DNA of 64,000 nt from Haematococcus lacustris (lineage: Eukaryota; Chlorophyta; Chlorophyceae; Chlamydomonadales; Haematococcaceae). Shown here in pieces: positions 1 to 12,038 of this stretch; positions within the stretch are counted from its first letter, which is position 1, and the number at the start of each line of letters is the position of its first letter. The stretch is from positions 699,501 to 763,500 of the forward strand of contig JASKMD010000031.1 in assembly GCA_030144725.1 (NCBI GenBank). Direction: 5' to 3'. Under the pieces are notes generated by a model. The model did no database searches, was not told where the DNA came from, and saw nothing but the letters and a program-made list of their open reading frames with translations. The translations under genes and the position numbers were made by a program.

Positions 1-1033
1 ACATCGATGGCACTCTTTCCTGGGGCTAATCCCCCTTGACCACTGCGCACCTCATCAAGACTAACAGCTTTAATGCTTGAAGGCTGACAGCCTGGCAACT
101 CAAACCAATCCTACCCAGCCCTAGAGGTTGCCAGGGCTCTTGGGCTGGGGTTCAGAGAGCATTGACGCTCTCTGCGCACACGGAACTTGTTGATCGCACC
201 AGGGTTGCGATGCCTGCGAGCACATAGGGGGCGCGCTATTGTATGGGCGTCGAGGGAAATTTATGCTATGCGGGCTATGTGCGGGGCGACCAGGTGCGGT
301 GTGTGTGGACGCATCAGGGGAAAGATGCGCATTGTGAGCTATGTGCGTTGTGCGCTGTGTGCAGTGTGCAATGTTCGGGGCTGTAGGCGCAGGACTTGAC
401 TTACCGGGGAAGGGCAGAGGTAGGGGGACGTGTATCATTTTAATGCGCTGGCACGGGTTGCGCGTCGCTCTGCGGACACAAGCACAAGCAATAGTTCAAC
501 AGCGGACACAAGCAAGCACAAGTAATGGCTGCTGTAATGCGGTGCTAGTCTTCGTGCGGAGCTTACCTTCAATGGGCTCCTTAAGGCACCGCATCAGCGG
601 TGTTGCAAGTTTGGCCCACACCGGGGTGGCAGCTAGGGGCCCAGCCGATAGTCTAAGCGGGCCGCCACGCCCGCTCCGAGTAAGAGACCGAGTTGAGGCA
701 GAATGCAGCTTTTATACTGTCCGCTGTCACACGGTGCGCGTGTCCGTCCTTTGACAGCCGTTGCATTTGAGGACACGTCCTTAGCTGCTGACAGTTGAGA
801 CCTGCAGGGGAGACCTCAGCGGAGACCTCAGCGGAGTCATCAGCGGAGACAGCTTACAGTGCGGCGTAGCGTCCAGTCTACACACACGCAGCCCTCCTAG
901 GGATCGTCCCTACTCATTTTGACGAGGTGACGGCACCATGGAACAGCCAGCCAGACATAAACAGTACTGCACAGGCCGCAGATTCAAAAGCGAGTCAAAC
1001 AGACGCCTCGAATGAACCAGGCCATCCACCCAC
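1..1033. other. Left edge, no recognised gene
   Basis: About 1 kb without an open frame that looks protein-coding by composition or motif. Short direct repeats of a ggagacctcagc type lie near 808-850. A small hyphenated palindrome, tagggatcgtccc, near 898 recurs near 34140. The short open frames here have no family signature and overlap on both strands. Confidence 0.5.
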
Positions 1034-1210
1034 CTGAATAAACAGCTCCTCGCCCGCAGCCAGAGGAGCCGGATGGCCGTGCCTGCTGGACGTCACATAC
1101 GCTATGGTCTGCGCAGTGGCCACCCCGCGCTGCAGAGTCAGCACCTCGCGCCCGTGAGGCACCCTTCGCAACAAGGACAGGTAATAGGGCTTTTCCAGGT
1201 AGTAGGGCTG
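1034..1210 (-). CDS. Orphan exon of an unidentified protein
   Basis: A 59-codon open segment on the minus strand is bounded by an AG acceptor (after tatatccag) and a GTGGGT donor, and is exactly phase 0 at both ends. It reads as ordinary globular protein (QPYYLEKPYYLSLLRR, then REVLTLQRGVATAQTIAYV, ending AAGEELFIQ), unlike the low-complexity frames around it. A short terminal exon of about 18 codons could follow near 915-970. I do not recognise the family. It may be the 3' part of a gene whose upstream exons were replaced by the neighbouring mobile relic, or part of that relic's own cargo. Confidence 0.35.
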
Positions 1211-1473
1211 CTGGATATATGTCAGCATGCACAGACAGACGATCAGTGCATGCACAGACAGACGATGTCAGCGTGTGTGCGCACTACACACGCCCCCTCC
1301 CCCCCCCTCCTGCCCCTCCCCCAGCTGCCAGCAGCAACAGCCGCCCAAGTGCAGCAGCAGCGGCGGCCCATACTGTGGATATCCCCTGCATCGGTTCGAG
1401 ATGGTGCTCAACCCAGCCACACAGATTGGGGTGGGCAATCACCCAGGCAGTCAGTGCAGCCTCATGGGTGTGT

Positions 1474-2506
1474 TACCAGGAGTCAGGCCAGCTGGTGTCA
1501 GGCCAGCTGGTAGCAGTACAGCTGGCCCGGTGGAAGCTGACCAAGGGCGGCAGGCCAGCGGCCTGAACAACTCCTGCCGCGACACCCAGCGGTGGCTAGC
1601 ACCAATCCAGCCCCACCTCCAGCACCTGGTAGCAGCCAGCTCAGCCGGTGCCTCCCTGGAGGCCAACCTGAAGCACATCACCGTCACCCTGTCCACCTGA
1701 GATGTGGTGTGGGAGGTGTACCTGGACCGCAAATGGGCACGGCAGCGGCTGAGGCTGTACGGAGCCCAGGACCGTGCGCTGGAGCAATTCTTCAAAAAGG
1801 TGAGGGTGTGTGGGTGGGAAGGTAAGGAACTGAGAGGTGGTGGTTGGGACATTAAGTGAAAGAGTAGTTGACTTTGCCATGCCTAACCCTGTACCACCAT
1901 GTTCGCCACCGCGTGTGCATTGTGTGCATGGCTGCAGCTGGAGAAGGACATAGTAGAGGTGTCCATGCAGCGCCATGGGCGTGGCCAGCAGCTGGTGGTG
2001 TTCTATGGCGCAGCTAGCATCGGCACCGGGGGAGGGTGGGGTACTGATGCGGTGCTGCGGGCCTGCTGCAAGGTGGTGTGCAGGCCCAAGAGGGCGCAGG
2101 CCAGCGGCGGGGCAGGGTGGTGCTTGTGGATGAGCACCGCACCAGTCGGGTCAGTTCAGCAGTGAATGGCCAGCAGCCCTGTGAGGAGGAGCTGGACCAT
2201 AAGCAGCCCACCAGGCGCGTAGGCTGGAAGCCCCCAGCAGGGCAGGTGCACTACCAGCTGCTGCGGCCAGCCTGGAGCCAGCAGCGTGACCTGCCAGTGC
2301 GGGGCCTGATGTGGTGACTGGTAGTGGCCCCACGCAAGCCCCATGCAGCAGCCAGGTAGCCACACAGCCAGCAGCCTCGGCACCAGGGCCCAACACTCCC
2401 AAGGTTGAGCAGGCAGCTGAGCACTCCCCTGTACCCTGGCCTAGGCTACAAGCGGGTGTGAGACCGCCCACCCAAGGCCAAGCAGCAGCCTGCTGAGGCA
2501 CAGTAG
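1474..2506 (+). pseudogene. Decayed TnpB/Fanzor-like (OrfB) mobile-element protein
   Basis: The remains read: an N-terminal stretch with SGLNNSCRDTQRWLAPIQPH and SLEANLKHITVTL; EVYLDRKWARQRLRLYG and RALEQFFKK; a GT-AG intron at 1800-1937; LEKDIVEVSMQRHGR; LVVFYGAASIGTGGGWG; and VVLVDEHRTSRVSSAVNG. The last resembles the NEYRTS-type segment before the zinc ribbon of TnpB/Fanzor proteins, with cysteines lost. Lesions: TGA at 1698 where a Trp codon is likely, a frameshift near 2075-2105, TGA at 2315, an in-frame TAG near 2355 and TGA at 2459. The C-terminal end (YPGLGYKRV, then KAKQQPAEAQ) survives to the stop at 2504-2506, but the zinc ribbon and the last RuvC motif (DRDxNAA) are not visible. 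I recall a repetitive family of this kind in Haematococcus; that identification is from memory. Confidence 0.6.
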
Positions 2507-3009
2507 TGTGCCTCCCCTTTGTTGAGCTGTCACCAGCACACAATCAGCGCATGTTTTCCATGCCGACTCTTCACAATAGTCCTAGCGGTCAGGCAATAGG
2601 GTAGGTGGTAGGCACTCATGCACCATGTCCATGTGCATGTACACTCCACACATCCCCATAATCAAAGTTTGAGCTGTTCCGCTATTGATCCCTAGTGGCC
2701 CAACTCAAATGGAGGCCCTTTTGTGGAACGAGGGGGCTGTTTGTAAGAGTTTGGTTCGGTCAAGTCGGACACTGAAAAGCGTTCATCATTCAACATCCTT
2801 GGTCAATCACCAAGTATGCCAGTATGGCTGCTTGCTCCTTACCATCCTGGGCGTTGCGCTTGAACAGCGCACGATAACAAATGAACGAAATAGGTCGCTG
2901 CGCGAGGCCTCTGTGCGTGTGATACCGCATGCGCAGTACCGACACATATCCACGGCTTGTACATCTCGCATCATTCTCCTCCATAAGAGGCCGCCGAGAC
3001 GTTGGTACA
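2507..3009. repeat. Spacer with a copy of a dispersed repeat
   Basis: The segment at about 2683-2745 (contains ctcaaatggaggccc and gagggggctgt) matches 34418-34475 in the same orientation over about 55 bp with scattered mismatches. No gene is seen here. The spacer separates the TnpB-like relic from the 3' end of GLE1. Confidence 0.5.
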
Positions 3010-6000
3010 TCACGCACGCTGATAGCTAGACATGTCGATGCGCGGCATGTTGCGGCCTTCTGGTTCCTGCCAAAACTGCGCGTTGTCCAGGTAATGCTGC
3101 AGCAGCGTGCTCACAGCCTACGGCGTGCATCCCGCACGGCAATCAGCGGCAACACTACTACTGTTGCAGACACCAACAGCAGCAACAATCAGCATCACCA
3201 GCAGTCGGCAGTAACAGCAACAGTAACATACCTGCACATCCGGTTCATGGCTCTGGTGCAACTCGGGCAGGAACTCGGCTCGCATGCACAACAGCAGCTT
3301 CACAAACTGGGTACCAAACCTGCAGAGAGGCGGGCTGGCAGGCACATGAGGGGAGACTGTAGAGGTCAATGCACAGTTACCATATCAGGTTGATGGCTGA
3401 AAGGGGTGAAACAATAAGAGCAACAGCAAGGGAAGGCATACCATGCAAGTAGGCAAGCTGGCAGGTACGACACGAACAGGCGAGACAAATTAGCCTGCCG
3501 ATCATGCTGTATGGACTGAAAGCCCCGCGATGAGGGAGGGGAGGGAAGGGGGTCTGCTGCTGATGGGAAGTACACCTTTGCAGTGCCCTTCGTTTGCATG
3601 AGGGCTGCTGCGCCCAGCTAGGCTCTGTAAGCTGTATTCTTGACTTGCCAGCTAGGCCACCACTCCTTGCGAGAGCCTAGTCAGGTAGAAGGCTGTGTGA
3701 CTTCAATTCCAAGTGGGTAGACAGGGAACTGTCATTGCCAGCCTGGCCTTTGGGTTACCATATGATCCACGACCTGGGCCCATGCTGACAACTACGGCGC
3801 CTTGCTGCTGCCCCTTGTATCCCAGCCCCACCTCCCCACCCGTGCCTACTCCATCCTAATTCCATGCATTACGACTCACCTGCCGGACCCTACTCTTCTT
3901 ACCCATACCACCGGGCTCTGCCCGAGCACAAGCCCCCGCCACGTGACTCCCCCCCGCCACACCCAGGCCTGCTGCACTTCTCCCACCCACCCGCCCTCCC
4001 CCTGCTGGCCACCTCACCTCACCCCACTCACTGCACCTCAGCGGGACCCCTGCCCCCTGCTGTCCCCCCTGCTGTCCACCTCACCGGGCATGCAATGCGT
4101 AGCCAGCCGGCCTGAGGAAGAAGATGAGGGCCTTGGCCGCGATGCGTGAGGCCGGCAGGGCGTTGAGCAGGCGAGCTAGCCAGGACCAGCCGTGATCCAG
4201 GCCATGCGGGTGGGCTGCCTCATCGACCTGGAACAACGCAACATATGTCTCTGCCCCAGCCCCAGCTCCAGTCCTGCCCTTGCCCCGAACCCTGCTCCTG
4301 ACCCTGGCATCATACTCATTACACTGGCAGCTGTCGTGTGACGTCTGGAGTGCCTGACTCCTGCTAGACCTGCCGCTAGGCCTGATTTGCTTACATGACA
4401 ACTGAACAGTGAAGACACGTGCTTTCTCTTCCATGCCCTTCCCACAGACCTCTTCCCCAGCTATACCCACCAATGCCTGCCGCCCACCTTCCCCCACCTC
4501 ACCATCACCCCTCAGCCTGCCAACCCTAAGGGCTGGCGGTGTGGCCCCTCCCCTACGCCCTGACCTGCACGAGTGCGCCGTACAGCAGCATGCAGCCCTC
4601 CAAGCGCTGCAGGTACTGGTCATGGCTTTCGAACACCTTGCTGCCTGAACAAGTGGCAGGCAGGAGGCAGGCCTTACAAGTAAGGCTACGAGCTGCTAGC
4701 AACCAGTGTCAGGCAGCCAGTATGAGCTGGGAAGCAAGCGGTGCAGGGCGCAGCAGCAAGGAGAGCAGGAGGGCCATGATGAGAGGAGGCAGCAGCTGAG
4801 GAGTGGTTGGGAGGCTGTCAGGGGCCGACACATCCCCCTCTCATACTTGGGCCACCCCCCTGCAAACCCCCCTACCATTGTGTGACAGCTCCCTTCCTCA
4901 CTTTACTACCTGCTCAGTATGACGAGCAGGTACCACACCGCCGACCTGCCTCGCGCGCCTGCTCTTCTGTTGCTCACCCCTCCTGTTCCTCTCCTGCTTC
5001 CCTCTTGCCACCTGCCTTGCCTGCTTGGTCCTTTAAGGGAGAAGCTATCAGACCTAGACCCAACAGATGCTGGATAGGTGTTCGATGACATGCGGCTAGT
5101 GCATGAGCCAGGCTCAGTGAAGTCCATGTCTGACAAGCATGGCATTGAGCATCTTTTCCAGCTGCTCAGGTACTGCAAAATCAGTGCTTCACAGCAGCCC
5201 CACCGCATGTTCCCACAGCTGCTACCTCTAACCCCGACACCCTCTTCCCTTCCGCCCCTTTGCCCTCCCTCCCACCGGCAGTGGTCTCCACCTCTTCGTA
5301 GCCCATGAGGCGGTGGTGTTGTGCAGCGGTGATGCGGGCGCCGCTGGCAGGGTCTTCCAGCACGAAAGCACGCGGGACAGTGAGCACACACTGTCGGTGC
5401 AGCAGGCCCAGGGTGAGGGCCATGAGGTCAGGGAAGCGGGTGGACACCTGGGCGCAGGGGCAGGGGCCATTGGATGAGTCCAACGCTTAGGTGGGGCAGC
5501 AGGGAAGGCAAGATTGGGGCAGGTAGGGCAGGGGCAGGGGCAAGGGCAGGGCAGAGGCTGGGGAGGTGCAGCAGGGGGGTAGGAGGAGCGGCATGCCCTG
5601 CAGGAGTGAAGTGGCTGGGTTGGCTGGCTGGGGTGGAGGGTCTGGGGCATAGGCTGAGACGTACATGAGCAGGAGGGTCTAGATGTGGCAAGGAAGGATG
5701 AGGCGTGTCGGTGCAAAGTCAGGAGCAGGGGTGACTGGGTGTGCCTGCTGCCTCATGCCTTCCAAGAGGAGGGAACCCCACAGCTCCTTGTTGTAAAGTT
5801 ACACAACCTCACTCCCATTCTCAAGTGAAGCCATACCTGTGCTTGTTTGCGCACGCCATTCAAACAAGGCATGCCATACATTGTATGCTGGAATGCTGTG
5901 TCAACAGTGTGCCGTGCAAGAGATGTGTGACCCACCTTCACCAAGACGGTGGCCAAGGGGAACGCTGCCTTGTTGTTCTGAGTGATCAGCTCACCTTGCT

Positions 6001-9000
6001 TGATGACCTGCACTGCCAGGCACCATGGGGAGGGCAGTGGGCGGTGCAGTGCAGGGCACAGATCAGACATGCCAGCATGCAGCCTATTGCCTCCTGCCAG
6101 CCCCACACTCTTTAGCCAGACAGGGAGGCTAGGTGGGAGGCCTGGTGGCTAGGTTGTGGGGAGGCTAGCTTGCTAGCTTGCTAGTCAGCTGGCTGGGCTG
6201 CCAGCTAGGTAGGCTAGCTTGCGCCTCAGGGTGGCTAGGTTGTAGGTAGGGAGGCCTGGTGGCCAGCTTGTCAGGGAGCCTGGCTGAGTCCTGTTTTGGC
6301 CTCGCCGACCATCACATAATCAGGCCAAACTACCCAGGAGCCCCAGCTGCCTGTCCCCCAGAAGGCTTGCAGCCCCTGCCGGCCTCTGCCAGCAGCCTGA
6401 ATTGGCAACCCCCTGAGGAGCCCTGAGAAGCCCTGAGACACGCCGCTGCTGCCACACGCCGGACGCTCAACCCACATAAGGTGGCCGCTACCCCATGACA
6501 GGCCTGCAAGAGTTCCATGTGCTCTGGTCTGGTCTGGTTTGACGGCTCTGCACTCATGGCCGTGTAAGGAGGCAGCACAGGGCAGATCCCTGATGACCAC
6601 TCTGTTCCTCCTCAGTGCCTCAGCAGCAGCTTCCCTGCCCTCACTCTTTATCCCTCTGCTCTTGATCCTGTCCTCCCTCAGCCTGCATACCCCTCCTGCT
6701 GCCACCCCTGCTGGCCCATGGGGACTGACCTTTGTGGCGAACATGAGCTGGGCGTAAGTGCGCCACGCTGCATCGGTCTGTGCAGCGATCAGGTCGTGCA
6801 CGTCCCCACACTTGCGTGCTACCTGCCAGGCTCGGTGGCACCAGCAGACACAACACCATGGTCTCACCACATGCAACACACACAGGGTTGTCTACTCATC
6901 ACAGCCCATCTCTTGAACACCACCACCGCCACCACCACCAGCAGCTCGACCAGAGTGTGGGAAGGGTTCAGGTGGACTGTGCACAGTGGTCAACGGTGGG
7001 GGAGGTATGTGGAGATGGCATCCTGCTCTGACACTACCAAATTCCACTGCCTTGAGAGCAGGCACTATGCTTGAACCTTCAACTGAACCGTTCACCTGCC
7101 CCTGCCCTTGTTCCCGCCCCTGTCCATGCCCCTGCCTTCACTCCCCAAAACTCCTCCTGCCCTCCCAGCCCTCGCCTCATACCCACCTGTTCCAGTGTGG
7201 CAGAGATTTGCTGCACATGCACAGTCATCTTCTTTTCAATGCCCCGCCGCATAACCTTGGTGCTTGGATCCGTTAGCAGCGGCTGTGCAGCCAGCAGCAG
7301 TGTGAAGCGATGTCACACAGTTAGCCTGGAAAACAGAGGCTGGGCAGGCGGCAGGGCCCAGGGACGATGCTGACTAAGGCATAGGCTGCAGCCTTTTCAA
7401 GCGACAGCGTTCAGTGTGTGGCTGGTTGGGGACAACAGTGTGATTCTTAAACGGCTACAAAAGCTACAGAATGTGACAAGAGTGTGCTTTTCAAAAAGCT
7501 ATGTGGGATGCTGAGATGCTGAACCACTCCTTGGGCTCCTAAGGGGCTGTGGGGACAGCGAGCATTGCTGTGTTGCGTCCCCACATAGCAGTGCCAGGAG
7601 ACACACGGCATCTGTGGCACCTAGCGATGCATCTCGGATTGTTCAGATGCTGAGATAGTCCTTCAAAAGCTTACAAGGGCAACAGCTGCCACTGGTGATG
7701 GTGAACGTCATTAACTAACACATCGTGGCGCTTTAGGGGCGGCAGCGATAGCAGAAACACCAGCAGCAGCCCTGTCTGCTTGATGAGGCAAGCAGGCAGG
7801 CAGCACTGGCTACCTGCATTGGATATGGTGCAAGCACAGACCCTGGAGGGCAGTTCCTGCTGAGCGTGAGGCTCACCTGAATCAGCTGCTGCAACTCCTC
7901 AAACCGCTGTCCTACTTGCTGCTCTGCTTTTAGGGCACCTGGGGAAGCCCGCATGCACAGCCTGGCTTGCGCCACCTGAGTGTGGCATCCCACCGCATGG
8001 GACATTATGCATGGCATGCCACATGGCATGACATGGCATGGCGTGACATGGGGTGTGGCATATGGCATGACATGGCATGGCGTGGCATGGGGTGTGGCAT
8101 ATGGCATGGCATGGGGTGTGCATGGCATGGCATGGGGTGGGCATGGCATGGCATGGCATGGCGTGGCATGGCATGGCGTACAGAGGTGGGTAGCAAGGAA
8201 GACCGTAGTGACAGCGAGCATGCATAGCACAGCGTGGAAGAGCCAGGCACAACTGGAGATAATGGCAGGCATGAAAGGCAGTCTATGGCCAGGTCCTGGA
8301 GCCTGCTGACCCAGCCTGTGGCAGCCCTAGGCAGACCTTGCTGCTGTGCTCACCCCAAGCCAGGCAAGGTCAGCTGACATCCGGCCACATCAACCCAGCT
8401 TGAGCAAGCCAGCACAACACGATTACTCCATGCGTGCTTAGTGACTGGCCACAGCACCTGCCTTGTCGTTGCTGGTTATGGCTGGCGAGGGCGCCCCTTG
8501 CTGTGGTGCGGCTGGTGTGAGCGAGGGGGGGCCAGGAGGAGGGGTGGAGGCTGCTGTCGTGCCTGCAGCCTTTTGCTGCTGCTGCTGCTGCGCCTGCACA
8601 CGCACAAACACGCATTTGGGAGGCTGCCCCTATGAGATGACCCTGTGTAGTAGTGGTGCGCCAGGCATAAGGTCAAGCTGTGAGCAGGTGCTGGGTAGCT
8701 GGTGCTGGGTGGCGGGTTTGGGTAGCCCTAAGTCAAGAGGTTACTAAGGTGGGCATAGGTTTGTTACGGCAGCAGGCAGAACACAACATGAGGCCCATGA
8801 GTAAAGTGCATCATCGAGCTCCAGACTCATAGCAGGCCACTGCCCATGCCTTGCACTTTGCCACACCTACCATGGTTGCAGCAGCAGCAGCAGCAGCAGC
8901 AGCCCTGGCGGCCTCCTCTTGCTGCTTGGCTTGTGCAGCAGCTGCTGCAGCAGCCCTGGCAGCTTCCTGCTCAGCTCTTGCTTCTGCCGCTGCTGCTGCC

Positions 9001-10775
9001 ACTGCAGCCTCTTCGGCGCGCTTTCTCTGGGCGGCCTGCTGGGCTTGCTGTTGCAAGCGTTCAACCTGCATGCAGCGCGGCCACTGGCTCATGGTCGCAT
9101 GACCAGACAGCCCAACGACATGGCGGCAAACATGTCAAGGAACTAGTTTCCCTAGCCTTGACGTGTCTCTCTGTAATCGAGTGTTGAGTGCCGGGTGTTT
9201 GAGCCAAGGTGGGCCTGACAAAGCCTGCTCAACCATCTGTCCTATCTGATCAATCTGATGCGCCTTGCTGTACTTTGCTAGAAAATTGCTGCATCAGCAG
9301 ATGCCTTGCATGCAGCTTGCATAGCAGTGCAGAGTGCCAGTGTGAGGGCAGTACCGCCATGCATGGAGGTTGTGGGTTAAGGCCAGGGGGCCAGTACCTG
9401 CTGCTCCTGCACACGAGCTGACTGAGCATGGGTGTGTTGGAGCTGCAGCAGCCGTTGCTCCCGTTCCTGTTCCACAGCAAAACAGCAGCAAGGCAACCCA
9501 ATCCCATGGCGACATAGTGTTTTTAGCAATACCATGTTTGTTTTCCACGGCTTTCCTGCATGCTGCCTGGGTGTGCCCTGCATGGAGGCCATGTAGCTGG
9601 CAATCACAGACCATGCACCATCTGACGTCATGCAGCTCCGTTGCTGCATCCCTGACATGGGCAGCAGCAGCAGCGACGGCAGCATAGCAGCAGAAGTAGC
9701 GCAGCAGCTTTATGTTTTGCTATTTGTGGACAAGAGTGGGACCTGCCTGCTTGCCTGATTGCCTGGTGGTGCGCCTGCCTGCCCTGTCCTCTCCTGCCTC
9801 TCTGCCACCCTTCCCCAGCCGTTAGCTCACATGCGACTGCTGCGCTGCTTGCAGCTCGTCAGCCCGCGCAAGCTCCTTCTGCGGTGCACGATGCACAAGT
9901 CCATGTCTTTACCATTTGCTCGAGTCCTGCTGTACGCAGCCACATCTGATGTGTGTTCGCTTTGTCATCATCAGCTGATCTGTTGTGTGTGCAGGATAGT
10001 GAAGCAAAGACTGCACCCAATAGCATAGCATAGTAAAGCATTCGCCATGCTCGCTCACATGCCTTCACCATGCACGCACATGGGGGACAAGCTGTAGCCA
10101 TGTGACACATCCCAAGTCTGCTGCCTGATGAGACGGTCACACACAGATGAGTGTAAGGTTGCGAGTAGGTGCTGCCTGACTTGCATGTCGCCCACCTGCT
10201 TTTGATGCACACTCTGCTGTATCTCAGCTAGCTGAGATGAAAGCGTCTGATCCGCTGCCTCTAAAGCGCTGTAAAGCTTACCCGCTCGCTCGGAGAGTGT
10301 TAGCTGCATGCACAAGGGGTAGTGCACGCACAAGGAGTGTGCCAGCTGCGCTCCACTAGTAATGTCTTTTCTAGTTGTTGAGCATGAGCTGTTATGCAAG
10401 TCGTATCAAGCCCACCACATGGCAGCACACCTGCACCACAGTCTCCCACCGCCGCTGTAGCTGCAATAGCATGTCCTCCACAGGGCTAGCTTGGGTGAGC
10501 TCATACTTCGTGGTCCCTTCCCCGTCCTCTTCTTCCTCGTCCCCAAACGGAGCAGCGTATACAACTGATGGGGAAGTAACTGCTTTATTGAGTGCATCTG
10601 GGTCGTCTGGAGCGCAGTAGCGCACTGGCTGAGTGCTTGCGGGTGCATTTCCTCTGCCGTAGGCGATGGAGGGAGTAAGTGTCGCAGCAGAGCTTGCTGG
10701 GGTAGCTGACTGTGATGCGCACTGTGGACGGCACTGCAGTCCTGATTGTGGAGTTTCAAACACAAGTCTCTTCAT
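3010..10775 (-). CDS. mRNA export factor GLE1
   Basis: GLE1 is the nuclear-pore protein that, with inositol hexakisphosphate, activates the DEAD-box ATPase DBP5 to release exported mRNPs. Minus-strand exons: 10775-10431, 10303-10196, 9878-9831, 9466-9398, 9065-8871, 8593-8458, 7938-7877, 7282-7187, 6822-6730, 6007-5936, 5447-5276, 4644-4565, 4227-4085, 3319-3232, 3117-3010. All phases agree and sum to 604 aa, close to plant GLE1. Residues 1-115 are unique and acidic near the end (GDEEEEDGEG). Residues 116-255 are coiled coil, including an Ala/Glu/Gln-rich helix. The C-terminal helical domain starts near 322: KVMRRGIEKKM, VIKQGELITQNNKAAF (385), RFPDLMALTLGLLH, DQYLQRLEGCMLLYGALVQ (473), HPHGLDHGWSWLARLLNALP (497) and FGTQFVKLLL (541). 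An extra exon near 9530-9665 is possible but not needed. Confidence 0.95.
7985..8185. repeat. catgg-rich short tandem repeat in a GLE1 intron
   Basis: Irregular repeats of gcatggcatgg with variants (gtgacatgg, gtgtggcatat) fill about 200 bp of the intron between the GLE1 exons at 8593-8458 and 7938-7877. The frames left open by this repeat (Met-Pro-Cys-His) are not coding. Confidence 0.85.
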
Positions 10776-10904
10776 GTGCGCAGCTCAAGCATTGAGTCTT
10801 ACGTGTGTAATTACATTCAGTATCCGGCGCCTAACTGCTGCTGTGCACCCAACCGTTTTCCCGCCCAAATAATAATGAAACCAGAAAAACCAGAAATGTA
10901 ATAA

Positions 10905-11516
10905 CGTAGTAGATAATGGTGTCGCGGGTCGTTTTAGGTGGTTGTAATTGAGTTTTACTCGGTTGTAATCATTAATAAACCTCGTTTTAAGAATCGTTAA
11001 CTGCAGCGACCTGGTGTATTAACAAAAAGTGCTCCCAACGAACACGTAACAGCCGGCCAGCACCATCAGGGCAAGAAGCATCACATTGCGCGGCTTCGCC
11101 GCGCCAATAGAGCTTCGCCTACGTAAAACTCAATTACACTAGGGCCCTGTTCGCACTCGATTCGTTTTTCTATATTTCGATGTCGTTGACGGTTAACTAG
11201 TTAACTGCCGCGCTGTAGTTGGCTAGCTTCGTCCGCGGGGGCTGCTGCGTCCGAGTCTGTTCCTAGTTATCCGTCAACGACATCGAATATAGAAAAACGA
11301 ATTGAGTGCGAACAGGGCCTAGATAATGGAGTCGCCAGGGCCGTTTTAGGTGGTTGAAAAAGGCTCGGTCTCGGCGCTGGAGCGACCTCAGCCAGCGGCC
11401 GCGTCGCTACGCTCCGCGGCTGCTGGCTTCGGTCTCGAGCTGTTACGCTCCAGCGCCTCCACCTCGCCTTTTACAACCACTTAAAACGACCCGCGACACC
11501 ATTATCTACTACGTAA
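10905..11516. mobile_element. Foldback/MITE-like element (family B), invaded by MITE A1
   Basis: The left end (about 10905-10945, acgtagtagataatggtgtc...) recurs inverted at about 11475-11516, giving near-identical ends of about 40 bp. A diverged third copy in direct orientation starts at 11320 (tagataatggagtcgcc). The 11320-11512 part alone folds into an imperfect hairpin (ggcgctggagcg against cgctccagcgcc). A second inverted pair, tgtaattgagttttac against gtaaaactcaattaca, joins 10944-10960 to 11124-11140. No protein is encoded. The arrangement suggests two adjacent or nested copies of one palindromic element. Confidence 0.6.
11143..11319. mobile_element. PIF/Harbinger-type MITE, copy A1
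   Basis: A 177-bp element with terminal inverted repeats of about 60 bp starting GGCCCTGTTCGCACTC. It is flanked by the 3-bp direct repeat TAG (11140-11142 and 11320-11322). A 3-bp target duplication and a GGCCCTGTT-like end are typical of Tourist/PIF-Harbinger MITEs. It has no coding capacity. A second copy lies at 12039-12213. Confidence 0.85.
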
Positions 11517-12038
11517 TATCAGTTCAGGATGATGACGAAAACATGTAGGCCCTATTCGCGGTCGCGGTTTTATTGATAGTTTGAATTTATTGAGTAGCTA
11601 GCGGTTGTCCGTTGTCAACGAACTTCACGCTGGTGGTGGTGGCCGGTGCTTGCAGCAGCATATGCTTTTGCTACTGGGCGACTGCTACTGTGCCATTGCC
11701 ATCGTGCGATTGCCATTGTGCTGTAGCAGCGATTGCGATTGCCACTATGCGGATGTGGGCAATGGGTTCTTGCGCTTGCTCTGGCGGTCCCGCCATACAA
11801 ACGCTGCCCGTTTCGCGGTCGCAACATTCGCCTCACTGGCTGCGGATTTAGGGCTTGTGAGCGCGAATCGCTATTGCGTAGCAATTTGTTGCCCTTCGCG
11901 CTGCTAAAGAGCGAGAAAGGAAGCCATTTTTCGAGATTTGTTGGGAAGTTGATGGGCAATTAGGGAGCGGCTCCCCCCGTCTAGTATTTAGGGTGCGGTA
12001 TTTAAACCTATATATAATGATATAAGGTATAGTATAAG
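11517..12038. other. Spacer between MITE copies, no gene seen
   Basis: Moderate-GC sequence with short overlapping open frames on both strands and no family signature. It starts near 11547 with ggccctattcgcgg, which resembles the MITE A terminus, but no matching inverted end was found, so it may be a solo or decayed end. Confidence 0.4.

Noticed and set aside
5069..5180. Extra GLE1 exon reading QYLSSWKRCSMP on the minus strand
   Set aside because: The exons at 5447-5276 and 4644-4565 join in phase without it, and the true DQYLQRLEG segment is in the latter.
8811..9102. Plus-strand Ala/Leu-rich frames over the GLE1 coiled-coil exon
   Set aside because: They are antisense shadows of the Ala/Glu/Gln-rich minus-strand exon 9065-8871.
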